Position numbers and translations under genes: made by a program. DNA of 64,000 nucleotides, taken from assembly GCA_030062745.1 (NCBI GenBank), contig CP099854.1, positions 14,048,876-14,112,875 on the forward strand, read 5' to 3'. Below the pieces are notes generated by a model, which was given only the letters and a program-made list of their open reading frames with translations, was not told the origin of the DNA and did no database searches. Source of the stretch: Capitulum mitella. Taxonomy: Eukaryota > Arthropoda > Thecostraca > Pollicipedomorpha > Pollicipedidae. Positions 22,481 to 34,295 of the stretch are shown here, in pieces; positions within the stretch are counted from its first letter, which is position 1, and each line of letters starts with the position of its first letter.

Positions 22481-24390
22481 AAATCATTGGTTCGTACGGG
22501 AAAATGTTCGTAGCCAAAGGCTCGTAGGCATGATGTCCGCATCGTACAAGGTTCATGTCGGAAAAGGTTCGTGAGGGAAAAGGTTCGTAACGGCAAAAAA
22601 TTGCAACGGAAAATTTTCTTACTGCAAAAGGTTCGTGTGGAAAAGATCCGCACGAAAACGTTTCGCAAGGGAAAAGTTTCGTAGAGAAAAAGGTTCGTAA
22701 CCAAAGGTTCGTATCGGAAAAGGTTCGTATCGGAAGAGATTCCTATCGGACTCGGGGCGGCGTGGATCGCGGCTGCAGTGTTTACCCACCGTCGGCCGCC
22801 GCAGCCAGGAGACCCCTGGTCACGCCGAGACCGACAGAAACAACATGGGCATGCAATCGGTCTGCCCACTCACTGCCTGCCTCGCGGGACGGGCAGTCGT
22901 TGGTAGTGCTTTTTTGCTGGGTGGTTCGAATCGGCGGTCAGAACAGTCATGGGAGATTGTGCGAGGATTATCCTGTTTTTGAAGTAAGCAGAGCTAGCAG
23001 GAAATGAGCGAGGGGATGGCCTCTCAATAACAGGATATTTTTTGGAGGGCGCCGGGGGTTCCGTCGTGGGTTGAATACTTCATATAACGCCATTTTCATG
23101 CGGTAAATTATACGTGAATTCCAAGCGTCATCTTTTCCAGGTTTTTCAAAACTGGACCGTTGTGCTTCCAAAAGTGCTGTGCCTCTGGTGGCCTGCTTAA
23201 GCCCGTGGTCATGGTCCTCATCTCTCTGCAGTCCTCACGGGTTGCATGCATGACTGTCTGCTCGGGCGCTGTCAAATGGGCGGCGTGGGTAGCGCTGTCC
23301 CAGGTGTTTGTTCAATGTTTGTTTTTTTGTTGTTTTCATTTTTTGTTCAATGTTTTTTTTTTGTTTACGTTTGGACCATGGCAGGAGACCCCATGGTCTC
23401 CTGCCATGGTCGAAACGTAGACAAACATTGAAAAGCAATGAAGCAGCGTAAAAGATGTTACTGGCGGAGTAAAGGGGTGCATGGCCCACGTTCGGTCAAG
23501 ACAACACAGTGTTAAGAACCCGTCACCGCAAGCATGTGGAGAAAGAAAAATAATCCACTGAAATTTCTCGGATTATCCTGTTTCCAGAGGAAAATAAGTT
23601 GAGTCGAAGGTCATATTGATACAAAATTTGACCTTTAAAGCTCCAACCGAAAGCAAGCATACAGACGTATCTCTCACACATTTGTGATGCGATTTGGGCT
23701 AGTTTTCCTTTGGATGGTAGATCCGTGCACTATCACTGCCGCAGTGGCACTCAACCTACATGGGCCGCTCGGCCCGGGACGAACCCAGTGCGACGATACT
23801 TGTTATTGAGACTGCACATATCATATGGATGTGACTGCTGGAGCGATTTTCAGCAATACTGTCCAATTTTCTGCGATGCCCACACTGTTCGTGACCATTT
23901 TCGTGCTTTTTTTTTCTCCAAAAGTACGAATTTACCCTGGATTTGTCCATACCTGGGTACGTCGGAAAAATCAGATAAGGAGGGAAGCGTCAGCACAGAA
24001 TTCACCTCCAGTTAACCGCATGGAAACATGGTTATGCGAACTATTTAACCTACCACAGAAACCCCAAAATAACCACTTGCTGAGAGGTACCTCCATCATT
24101 TTATGCTTACCCCGCCTACTTCAAGACAAGATATCCTACGCACAAGTTGACTCGACTATTCTGACTGCCGATTCGTAATACCCAGCAAGAAAATACCACC
24201 TGAGATTTCCCGTCCCACGGGAAAGGCAACGAATGGCTGCCGCCGGCTGCGAGGAAACGTTCCGGCCGCGTCGCTAGGAGCTTATTGCGATACGAATTTG
24301 TCCGTTACGACCTTTTTCCGATACGAACTTTGTCCGATACGAGCCTTATGTTTTCGAACCTTTAGTTACCAACATTTCTACTCACGAGCC
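22481..24390. mobile_element. Candidate foldback-type element with inverted short-motif arrays
   Basis: From about 22485 to 22750 the plus strand repeats GGAAAAGGTTCGTA-type words every 15-18 bp. From about 24280 to 24385 the same word recurs in the opposite orientation (TTTTTCCGATACGAAC, TTGTCCGATACGAGCC). Inverted arms made of small direct repeats are typical of foldback (FB/Galileo-like) elements. The 1.5-kb centre shows no transposase and carries a separate hairpin at 23363-23422. No target duplication was identified, so the exact ends are unknown. Confidence 0.35.
23363..23422. repeat. Near-perfect hairpin, 28-bp arms, 4-bp loop
   Basis: Arms 23363-23390 and 23395-23422 pair at 26 of 28 positions around the loop CCAT. 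The core is GGACCATGGCAGGAGACC and its complement. Weaker pairing continues outward through CAATGTTT words on both sides. The origin may be a small inverted-repeat element. Confidence 0.85.
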
Positions 24391-25522
24391 TTTGAAGGAT
24401 CTAACATCTATGTAGTCATCAGCCGAAGGTGATAAATGAATATCGCATTCTGTGACAGGAACTTCTGTTTGCAGTCGATCTAGCTGTGAATTACCATGCC
24501 CGTTTGCCTCAAACAACACCGACGACTGACGTCAGAAGCGTAGAGAACGCAACCGCTGCGAAGTCAGAACCCTGGGGAACGCAAGATGTTTACGAGGCTG
24601 GGAGTTGTGACGGTTTTCCTGCCCATCATGAGACAACCTCCGATTCGTATGTTGGAGTTGCATTTCTATTTGTCCACTACAACATCTCCAGCACGTTAGC
24701 CGCGTTCGCTCCCGCCTTCACCACGCCGACACTCTCACCTAGCCGTACTGCGCAGTGAGACGCCTTCCGTCTCTGACCGCCGTTAGAAAGTGAAGCCGAT
24801 CCCGCGTGACCCCGTGACCCCGGCTGACCTCTGCCGCGACCTCCTGCCCTGCGGCGCCGGCCGGGCGAATCGCAGCAGCTCTAGAGCTGACCGGAAAGCG
24901 TGCTGTTGCCGGGTGGGTGGGCTGTGTCTGTCCTCGCCCCCTCCCGGGCCCAACCAAACGGCAACGCGATCTCGAGCGTGAAACCGACTGCCGGAGCCAT
25001 CGGCGGAGAGAGGCTGGCACAGAGAAGGCAGAGAAACGGAGCACCGGGGCCTGGGTGACGTTTTTGTACCTGGGCCCTGCAATGAGAACGTCTAGTTGGG
25101 TGACGATACTGAGCTGTTGCCCTTCATGCGCAGTCGGCGCGTAGTGCTCTTTCACCGTTGGTTCAAAAGGATAAGATGATAAAATGCCCACATCTGGACG
25201 CGTTTTTAGTCGCCTGCCTTCGTAGTTCACACTGCAGGATTCCATTCGTGTTTTGTTGCGGGCCCAATGACTGTTTCCTAAACAGCGCCATGTCGTTCGA
25301 ATGTTGTGATATTGTCCGAATATCACGCAACGGGACTCGATCACAAGTATCTCCCGCTCACCAAAGTGTAGCCGGTCTTTCATTCGGTATATTTTGCTTG
25401 TATAGGTGCAAGTGCAAGAACTGACCAAAAATGGGTTTTCGCTCTAAACAACACACATTCTGATGAATTGCTTTACACGAACTTGGCGCAATTCGTGTTT
25501 TTATATTATCGCGTGCAAGGAA

Positions 25523-25636
25523 CCTCATTTATTGAAAATGTACGATGTAAAAACATGCGTTCAGTTGATTATGACCTGACCAAAGCCAAGTCTTGCCATA
25601 CATTTCCAGAATCGTATGAAGTTAATGGCCATGGGG
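25523..25636 (+). CDS. Weak candidate internal exon, unknown product
   Basis: The end is a strong donor (ATGGG/GTAAGTG at 25636/25637). A plausible acceptor, CGTGCAAG/GAACC, lies before it. Between them runs an open frame containing SFIENVRCKNMRSVDYD and CHTFPESYEVNGHG. No family is recognised and no partner exon was found, so this may be chance. Confidence 0.15.
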
Positions 25637-26478
25637 TAAGTGTTCCTTGAGTTTTCTTTGCGTAAAAATGCATGCATAGCTGAATGTAGGGAAAAACAGA
25701 ATGACGGGTAATTGTGCACACCAACATCTCTTAAATAATTTTTCCAGAGTAACTATTTGGACACTGCTTCCTTCTCTCTTCGTCAACATTCAATACCGGA
25801 TACAGCAGGTTGACGTCGTTAGTGTCTAAAGATCGTTAATATACAAGGAAACTTAATTTTCGATGTCATTTGTAATATGCTTTCCATCCACCTTACACTT
25901 TCCTAATATTTTCGTCATTCCCATGGCCGAGATCCCGACAGCATGCAGGTTATCCTCGTTTTGCCTCGCATTCCAAGCTGACCAGGGTAAGTGTTGTGTC
26001 ACCTGGGCACCACTCTGGTCTGGAGGGACACAACCTTTCCGACATGATGGAGTGACCCGCCCAGGTCAACGAGAGGTTGAACATAACACGGGATAACCTG
26101 CATTCCATTGGGATCCTCTCACATATCTGCTCAGGGGACATATTTCGCTTGAAATAGAGGGTATATATGTTCAAGGGACATCTGATATGTATGTCACCTC
26201 AGGTGACATAACCCCTTTTTTAATTTGATCCGAGTTGTTTGTTTAGGTGATGTTAGGGACCGAAATCTGTGCTAAGCAGAGCTCACTACTTAGACGCGGA
26301 CACCTGGACCCGCCTGCACAATGTCAGATGATGGATGATTTTGTGGCGAAAGTTTAACATTCCGCCCAGAGGAATGGATCAGTGCAAACTGATAAAAGGA
26401 AGGAATGGGTATAGTTCTTATGTGTGTTCGAGATTAATGCGAATATCGTCGGCCAGAAAAACGATTCCTAAGATGATT

Positions 26479-26480
<2 letters not shown>

Positions 26481-26530
<50 letters not shown>
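26481..26530. repeat. (TA)25 microsatellite
   Basis: An uninterrupted TA dinucleotide run of 50 bp followed by looser TATG/TATA sequence to about 26570. Confidence 0.95.
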
Positions 26531-26534
<4 letters not shown>

Positions 26535-27229
26535 CATATATATGTGCATATATGTATGTATGTATATATCCTGAAATGCGTGCATACGGCTATTTTGCGA
26601 GTTTCCCTTAATTTTCCGGACTTTCGCCACGTTACAAATAACCGCAGTGATGGTTGAATCCAGTCTGTTCAGTTGAATCCAGTGAACCAGTCTGCGTTCT
26701 GCGTCCGTCGCCACTGTTGCTGGCTTTATACGCCCGCCAGACAACATGCAGCATACTTTACAAGTCGCATACTTTACAGTGGACCCCGCTACTCCCGGGA
26801 GGCTTATGAACTTCCCCGAGGATAAGACGAACCAGCGAATGGACCGAGCCTATCCCCCTCCCCAAGAACGAATTCTTTTACCGTTTAAGTCATTACCGTT
26901 ACCTATAGACCCTCCGCAAGACCAAGAAATGCATTTTAAGGAGCAGTGATGCAGTAATCCTTCCTGAAAAATTGCACAGATGCAGAAAAAAAGCATTGCA
27001 CAAGCCTTACTGTGCACAGTGTATAGTACTCACCAATACAACACCCCTACTCACGGGGAGCCGCTCACAGAAGAAGAAAAATTATCTTATGCCTATGATT
27101 GGGCCCGGCCTTTGCCAGGCCAGTAGGACAGGAAGAAACAAGATGTGTAGGCGTATACACTTTGAGCTACCATTCGAACCAATCACAAACAAGCTCTCAT
27201 AGCGAGGAAAGAGCAAGAGATATGTTGCC

Positions 27230-27545
27230 GCCGTCGTGGCCTGCTGGATAGGGAGCCGGACAACAGACCCGGCGCGTGGCAGGCGCTGGGTTCGAGTCCC
27301 AGAACGGGCACCTGTATTTGACCCGAGACCGAAAGGGCCAGCCAGGCACGGGGCGGCCGTGTCATGGAGTTGCACAGCACGATAAAGACCCTCCTGCGCC
27401 ATCTGGCTCGGCGCCTGGGGCAAAATTTCTCCATATTTGGGAACACTTGGGTTGCGGGTCAGGGTCCAGCAACAAGCTATGTTTAGCTTGGCGCTGATCC
27501 CAACGCCAGCCACTTCAACACGCCGGGGCTCAATTAGAAAAAAAG
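27230..27545 (+). mobile_element. tRNA-derived SINE
   Basis: The head has an RNA polymerase III A box TGGCCTGCTGG (27237-27247) and B box GGTTCGAGTCC (27289-27299), 41 bp apart. A perfect 5-bp T stem (CTGGG/CCCAG) surrounds the TTCGAGT loop. The acceptor stem pairs only at its first three positions, so this is not a working tRNA. A tRNA-unrelated body of about 230 bp follows and ends in an A-rich stretch (AATTAGAAAAAAAG) near 27545. Ends are approximate and no target duplication was confirmed. Confidence 0.7.
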
Positions 27546-30500
27546 ATTATACCCTAGCGAGAAAGAAATATAGAGTGCATGTTTCCCGTGCCGCACAGCA
27601 CATACGTATAGTACCTGCACAGCATAACCATGAAACAGCATTTTTCATCGGAAACATTCAATAAAAGCAGTGTCAGCTGCTAGGAACATCTGCCGCTGCG
27701 ACGAATGCAGAAGATATCCTCCTGTGATTTCCAATTAACTTTTTTCAAAAATCCGCACGAATTTGCTTACCCGCGGATATCAAAGCCGTGAATAGCGGGG
27801 GTTCACTTTACATCATAAAACCTCGAAAGCAGCCTGTTCCTTTCCTTCTCTGTGCTTTTCGAGAGTGAAAACTAGGTCCCGTGCCGCTGTAGTTCGCGTT
27901 CTACTCTCATTTTCCCACTTTTACTACAACAAACATTTCGCCATGCAGCTGACAGACTCGTGTGGTCTGTTTAACCGAGCCTCATCTGCCTTCTGTTTCT
28001 CCTGTTCCCCCGTCTCCATCCCTATCGCTCGCTAAGGTATACTCTTATTTCTGCCTCCCTCGGCCCTTCATTTCCCTCTTCCTCCCTCCGTTGCTCTGCC
28101 CCTCCCGCCGCGCCGTTTGGCCGCGGCCGCGGCGGGCCTCTGTGCGTCGCCGCCCCCGCCCGCCAGTTTCACTTTCGTCGGCGCGGCCCGACGCGCGCCG
28201 CCGCCGGACGTTTCGGAGGGAGGAGGCGGCCGGCCCGCGCCGCACAATGGCGCCAAGACGCGGCGAAACCCGCCAACGCGGCGCGCCAAACTGAAAGCGC
28301 GCGCTCAGCTAAGCGGCGGCACGCCCTTCGCCGTTTGCCGCCGCGGCTGGGGTCCACAGCAAAACGACCGGGACCAAATACCCTCAACCCTCAGCTTTGG
28401 TCACAAACTTGGCCATGGGATAACTTTCTGCTCCGAATCGAGCCGCGCAATTTCTCAGCCGAATCCGAATCACGATTTTTGATCCATTACGTTATGATAT
28501 AAGGCAAATTATAGCAAAATCACAAAGCACTTGGACCAGCGTATTTTTTTCAGGACCTCGTTTTTTCAATAATTTTGGCCCTCGGCCTCTGGCATCGAGG
28601 CAAAATTAAAGAGAGGCCTCGGTCCTGAAGACTTATGTTACCGGCACCATGTGTGTGGCATTATGTAACATATCATTAGGTTTGCAATGTTGAAAGGACT
28701 TCTTTCAATATTTTTCTTTTTTATTTTGTGCGAAGTTCAGTCTCTTAGTTTCGTGACGCAAGGTCACATGAACTAGCTTGACGGTAAGGCAGTGAAAATT
28801 TAACTTCTCCATGTCAAAATGAACCGTAGCTAGTTGTCGTTAAGCTACAGAAGTATGGGAGATGTGATTTTTCTACGAATATTTCAATTAAATTTAAACT
28901 ATCGCTTTGGTCTGCCCGCAAAACGACACCGCTTGGGAAGGGAGCTCTACTTTGGCTCAGGGCAGCTTTTATCTCAGGCTATGCAGTGCTTGGGTATCAG
29001 AATGAATGTGTAGCTTAGGACTCTCTCTCAAAATAACTCTTATAATACAGTGCCCTACATTATATAGCTCGTATCCCGGTGCCCAGCCTAAGTCAAAGGG
29101 ATCCAACAATACTGACATAATCGGATCAGGCACCCGGTGCACGGTGCCTCCTGACGGCAAATGCATGATACGTCTCAGTCACTTGAACGAGTTTCAATGT
29201 AATTTTGCCGACAGCGTTGGCCGAATAACAAAGATAACGTTAATTCTCTAGGAAATGAATGGTCCAGAGATGAGTCCTGTTTTCCAAGGTGACTCATACA
29301 CTGCGGGGGGCCTCATGACGGTACATGCATGACACGTCTTGATGGCTTCAGGCGAGTTCCAATGTAACGTTACCAGCAGCGAGGTCCGAAGGAACAAAGA
29401 TAACGTCAAATCGCAAGCGCATTAGTAACCCAGGGACTAATCCTTTTCCATGTGGTGTATTTCCTGCAGGCGTATCGAAGGCCCAACACTTCACACCTCA
29501 ACGCTAGAGGCGGCTCATAGGCCTCGGCCAGAATGCTGACAGTTGGCGAGGTTCGAAATGCACTTGTGGCTATATCCTGTGCAGTGTCGGGTATTGTGTC
29601 CAGGGTGAGTGCCTGTTCAGAACCAAGAACCACTCACGCATGATGATGTCATTTTATGTTTTATCCCTTATCCTTTTATGATGTCACCTGCATCCACCCC
29701 GGCATTCTCCAAACTTTTTGTGGACAATTTGAATGAGGAATTATTATAAATGTCTTGTGGCTAAGTTTGCATTATTGCCAAATATTAACTTATACCACCG
29801 ATATATAAGGGAACAAGCATTCGTCTGAAATGACCGTAATGAGTCGCGATATTTCCAAGAATAATCGTCTCCAGCTTACTTGGGCAGTCAGATATACGCC
29901 ATAAACCTATGAAGGGTAAGCCATAACGCCCAGCTACTCGTTTCCTGTACCATCCAAGCGCTGCACGGCCTGAAGTGTAACACTGAGCAAAAATACGGCT
30001 TCCGTCCCAAAGACGTCGTCTTGTGGACTTAACAATGTGAAAACATAAATTTGACTGAAATATGTATAGAAACGTTCAGTCTCCCAGTTTTTGGCAGATT
30101 GCAGATGACTCACCATGGCTTATTTTGGAACGAAAAAAGTCGAAATATTCACTGCCCTCGTATCAAGCTATGTCCTGCAGTCTAAGGTCATTACGTCAAG
30201 GGGCAGGATTTACACGAATATAGACCAAAAATTATGGAAAGTGTTCCATGCTCCACTGCGAATCCAACGACAAGTAAGTTTTTTGCATTCCTTGTGTTAT
30301 TATAGGAGATACGGCAGGAACGGATCCAGGATTTGGCGGGGTCGAATGGTCAACTTCGGCCCCCCTCCCGGCCGGTCTCCCATTTTGTTGCTCTTCAGAA
30401 TATGAAAAAAACGTTGCTCTGCTCGGGTCCAGGCTGAAACTATTTGATGTAATTTCGCGTTTTGCCATACAAAGCAACCGCAAAAATGCAAGAGCTTCAT

Positions 30501-30560
30501 CTCTTTTGGGAAAACTTTGCGTTTTGTTCCCCTACAAAGTGCCCGAAATACGACAACAAC
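27546..30560. other. Intergenic; GC island at 28.1-28.35 kb, no supported gene
   Basis: Mostly AT-rich single-copy-looking DNA. A hAT-like terminus word, CAGGAACGGATCCAGGATTT, occurs at 30315 without a recognised partner. Confidence 0.45.
28090..28360. promoter_or_regulatory. CpG-rich island, possible promoter
   Basis: A sharply bounded, CpG-dense stretch inside AT-rich flanks. It contains GGCGCGCCAAAC and CGGCGAAACC, both similar to E2F-type TTTSGCGC sites, and several GCCGCGGC blocks. No gene could be attached to it, so the role is inferred from composition only. Confidence 0.3.
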
Positions 30561-32790
30561 GGCGGGATTTTAGGCGGCTACGTCCCTCCCTCTGCCTGAA
30601 ATGTCCTATCGATATCTGGTCCAGGAACCCCTCTGCCTCTCTGCAGCTTCTGGAGACTTTTTCGCTAGTTTTTCGGCGATCTCGGACCTTCTGCCGTGCC
30701 CGGGCCCTATAGTGATCTAAGGATCCTTTTTGCAGTTTCACATGTGCTCCTCAGGACGTCTCAGACGCTCGTTTGGGAGTTTCAGGGACGTCGCGGGCAG
30801 TGTCGTAGAACTACCTGGCAGCTCTAGGGACATTTAAACCATCTCGGCGTCCCTCATGTCGTCCCTGAAACATTTGCGCCGCCTAAGAGCCCTTCAGGCA
30901 GTAAAAAGGGCCCTGTATAAGTCTCTCTCTGAGGTGACAGAGATGTCTCTGGTAATCCTCCGGCACTTTGGCCGTTTCAGGAGCTGTCTGGACGTTTCAA
31001 GGTTTAGTAGTTTCTGGGGTTCCTCTGGTCGTCTCAGGGGCCCTTATTGTTAGAGACTTCTAATTAACAGTCGCAAAGGTCCCTCCTAGAAGTCTCAGTG
31101 GACCCCTGTGGCCCTGGTGCCGCTGTTATCGTCTCCGAGTAACATTTTTGACGCCGCATGGGCCCTCTGGCAGTTACAAAAGACTTTATGCCGATTTCAG
31201 GGCCCTTGTGGAGTGTCATAGGCCCTCTGATCGTTTCAGGTAGTCTCCATAGCTGTATCAAGGGTCTTCCTTTGTTACATGGGGTATATCTGGCTGCCTT
31301 AAGGTCCCTCTAGCCGTATCAGAGACCTTTGTTAGCGTTTTAGGAGCTTCACTGGCAGTTTCAGGGGGACCTGTTCTGCGCCAGAAGCCCGTTTAATACA
31401 CTCGAGGAAAGGGGCGCAGCCGGCCAGAAATTTCGTGGGGTCCTCGCCCAGTGGTGCCCCCCCCCCACACACTTCATGTGGGCTCGCTGGACGGAAATAT
31501 TAACGTAACATTTCACAAGGGGCTGGTAGAAGTGTACAGCCGGTCCAAAGTTTCGGGGGTGGGGACGCATGACCAATGGTGAGCCCGCATCCTATGTGTG
31601 GGCCCCTGAATAAAAACAGCCAGTGAAAATCTTATGACAATGGACGCTTGCCCTTCCCAAGCGTGATCAGTTCCAGCCAGCTGGCTCTCGTCTGGTCGCG
31701 TCTGGTCGATGGTCGCGCCAAAAACGGTTTTTTTGCTGGGGGTCTCCACAGCTGTCAGGGGGTCCCTCTGCAGACCGTCAGGGGGCTCCTCCACACGCCA
31801 GAGGACCCCTGTACAGGCCGTAAGCAAGCCCCTCCACAGGCCGGCAAGGGGTCCTACAGACGGCGGCAAGGACCTATGCATGTCAGCAGGGGCCCTTCAT
31901 GCCGGCAGGGGCCAGCTGCAGGCAAGCAGGGATCCCACCCGACCGACAGGGGCTCTTACAAGCCGGCAAGGCCCCACAGAACAGCAGGGGATCCCTCCAT
32001 CGGCCAGCAGGGGCCCACAGGCCGGTAGGGGGCTACGGAGGCCGGCAGGAGGCCTCCCACAGACCGGCAGGGGGCCCCTGCACCGGCAGGGCGCCCCCTG
32101 TATGCCAGCACGGAGCCACTGCGGTCCAGCGGCAGCGGTCCCTAAAGGCCGGCAGGAGGCCCTTACAGGCTGGCAAGGGGCCTTCGCAGGCTGGCAGGGG
32201 CACTACACATCGGTAGGGATCCCCTGTAGGCTAACAGGGGTCCCTCTGTGGGCTTGGATCCCTTTAGGTGGTCTCATGACCCTTTGCGTCTTCGGGCCCT
32301 TCTTACGGTCCCAGGGACCTTTGGAGCATTTCAGGGGTCCTTCTATCTATTTTTAGGGCCATCTTGCCATCTCAGGGCCTCATTAACGCTCCCGGAGGCC
32401 CTCTGACTGCATCAGGAATCTTCAGCTTTTCACACAGTTTCTCACGTGAAACCCATCCCCTATGCCATTCCAGGAGTCCCTATGCCGTCCAAGGGACTCT
32501 GTCCTCATCATGGCCATCTCAGGGGCTCTGTGATGCTTCTGGCGGTCTCAGGGGCAATCTACATGTTGGGGCCCGATTGTGGTCTCAGGGGCCCTTTGGG
32601 AGCTTCAGGGGTAGCTCTAGGCATGTCAGGGGTCATCTAACCCTCCCACAGGCCTCCCTAACTGCATAAAAAAACCGTTACATTTTCACATAGATCCCAT
32701 GACGCTCACACAAAAAGGGACCCCTTCGGGTCCCCTTTTGCGTCTGAGAGGAGCCTCTTCTCAGGCCTCAGGGGGCCATCGCCCCATCCT
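30561..32790. repeat. Large degenerate tandem array, about 30-bp unit
   Basis: Words of the form GTTTCAGGGGCCCT or GGCAGGGGCCCCT recur about every 25-35 bp over 2.2 kb. Two sub-blocks are visible: a TTTCAGGG-type (30.7-31.4 and 32.25-32.7 kb) and a CCGGCAGGGG-type (31.75-32.25 kb). The array is interrupted at 31.38-31.62 kb by two direct copies, about 120 bp apart, of an unrelated sequence with GCCGGYCMRAAWTTTCG. Open frames across it are incidental. Confidence 0.7.
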
Positions 32791-34073
32791 CCCTTTGGAT
32801 CCGCGCTTGGATACAGGCCGTTAGAGGCCATCTTTCGTGATTTCTCAAAAATGTCCGATGCTGTGACTCGAATACCATATGTCGGATTAAGCTGGACATT
32901 GCACAGATCGATCCGAAGTAGCAGATGATGTGACAGACAAGTTTTTGTCGAAATCTGAGAGATGAGGGTACGATTTTCAATTCAGCAGTCGATCTGTCGT
33001 GGCTGCCTCAGCTGTCCAAGTCCCGAGCTCCCACAGCTATTAACGACCGCAGATGTTGTGACCATGCGGCACGACGGCAGGCGGACCCTCTGCAGTGAGG
33101 GTGGGCGGAACGAGAGGTCAGCGGCGCCGCCCCGGAAGCCACGTGACTTGGAGGCGGCCGGAACACGGCGCGCACGTGTCGGCGGCACGTGATCGGGGCC
33201 TCCTCCGCTGGGGGCGTGCACGACGAGCAGAAGAGCCTGTCTGAAGCCGAACAAAAGGTCGCTTCGCTGGCGTTGTTTCCGGCCCGGAGCAGCCACTTAT
33301 GTTTTATTTGTATTTGTATTTTTATTTTTGAAGAAGGTAGCTTCAAAGACCGAGCGTTCCTGCATCAAAAAAAAAAAACGTTAATTCCGTCCTTTTTCTC
33401 TGGATCTACGTCATCGTCTCTCACCAGCGTCGTGCTTGTTTAACCACCTTACTCGCTTCCGCCGCTCAAGGGAACTGAGCCTTGAGTGAAGTGCTCATTC
33501 GCTGCGGCTATCACAAGTAATCGCAGCCACAAAGGTCAGCCATGACATTTGGATTGTTTCGCCATCATTAATTGGGGATATGCGTCATGTTAACGAGGAC
33601 TGAAGTTTTCCTGAGCCAACGGCGCCGAACTTCAGCCACGCGGTTAGTGGGTTTTGCGGAAACGCCATCAGAGCGTTCTGCAGGTCGCAGGATGAGCAGA
33701 CCCTATCAGACCCCATCAGGGACTACCTCCAGCAACCTCCGTGATTGTGTCTCGGGGTTTGGTACTTGCGATAAACTCCACGTACTCCCGAAACCATATT
33801 CGCAGTGGCTGCGCTGAAGTATAACCTTTTGAGAAGTCGGCGCTCGTCCTCGTCCGTTATTCATAAACTATGTAACGGAATCCAAACTGAAGACAAGTCA
33901 TGAATCTCCTTGCTGTGCTGGATACGCACAGCAGTGTATCATATCGTTCGTATTTCTTCCAAAATCTTGCATCAGGGCAAGAAGACGATAATCATCGGCA
34001 ACGGTAATCGTCTGAATTACCTCTGCAGCTGTTGTTTCGGCATTATGAACTGCAAAACCAACAGTTGTAGCAC
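32791..34073. other. Intergenic; GC-rich CACGTG-bearing patch, no supported gene
   Basis: A GC-rich patch at 33060-33215 carries three CACGTG words. The rest has poly-T/poly-A runs and no recognised repeat. Confidence 0.5.
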
Positions 34074-34295
34074 CAGGCGCGTAGCAAAAGGGAGAGGGTA
34101 TGGGGGCATGCTCTCCCTTGAGCCAAGCAGTCAACACTAGATATTTACCGATTTCGCAGGAATGCGGAGTAGTGACCGTATACATGATGCAAAATCAAAC
34201 ATATGTTTTTGAGTCATATGTGATATGCCAGTGGCATATGATCAAATTTGGCATGTGCCCCCCCCCCCCCGAGGAAAATCCTTGCTACGTGCCTG
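34074..34295 (-). mobile_element. hAT-like MITE (family B termini), 222 bp, 7/8 TSD
   Basis: Flanked by TGTAGCAC (34066-34073) and TGTAGCAG (34296-34303). The plus-strand left end is CAGGCGCGTAGCAAAAGG; the other end, read on minus, is CAGGCACGTAGCAAGGATTTTC. The interior differs from the 171-bp subfamily apart from the ends. A C11 homopolymer lies just inside the right end. Confidence 0.8.

Larger units (their letters stand above)
24391..27229. other. Intergenic; TA microsatellite and one weak exon candidate
   Basis: Includes the candidate exon at 25523-25636, a TA run at 26481-26530, and a short palindrome ATGTCACCTCAGGTGACAT at 26191-26209. The 229-codon minus frame at 24739-25428 is low-complexity in its second half and unsupported. 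Confidence 0.45.

Noticed and set aside
24739..25428. 229-codon minus open frame
   Set aside because: Arg/Ala-rich low-complexity C-terminal half, no domain, and no splice or start support.
27230..27311. Functional tRNA gene
   Set aside because: The acceptor stem pairs at only three of seven positions, and the anticodon stem is irregular. It fits a SINE head better.
33898..34073. Minus open frame interrupted by the 34074 MITE, with a possible 29-bp microexon between GGTTTTGCAG and GAG/GTAATT
   Set aside because: The splice-like words are individually common and no protein similarity is apparent.
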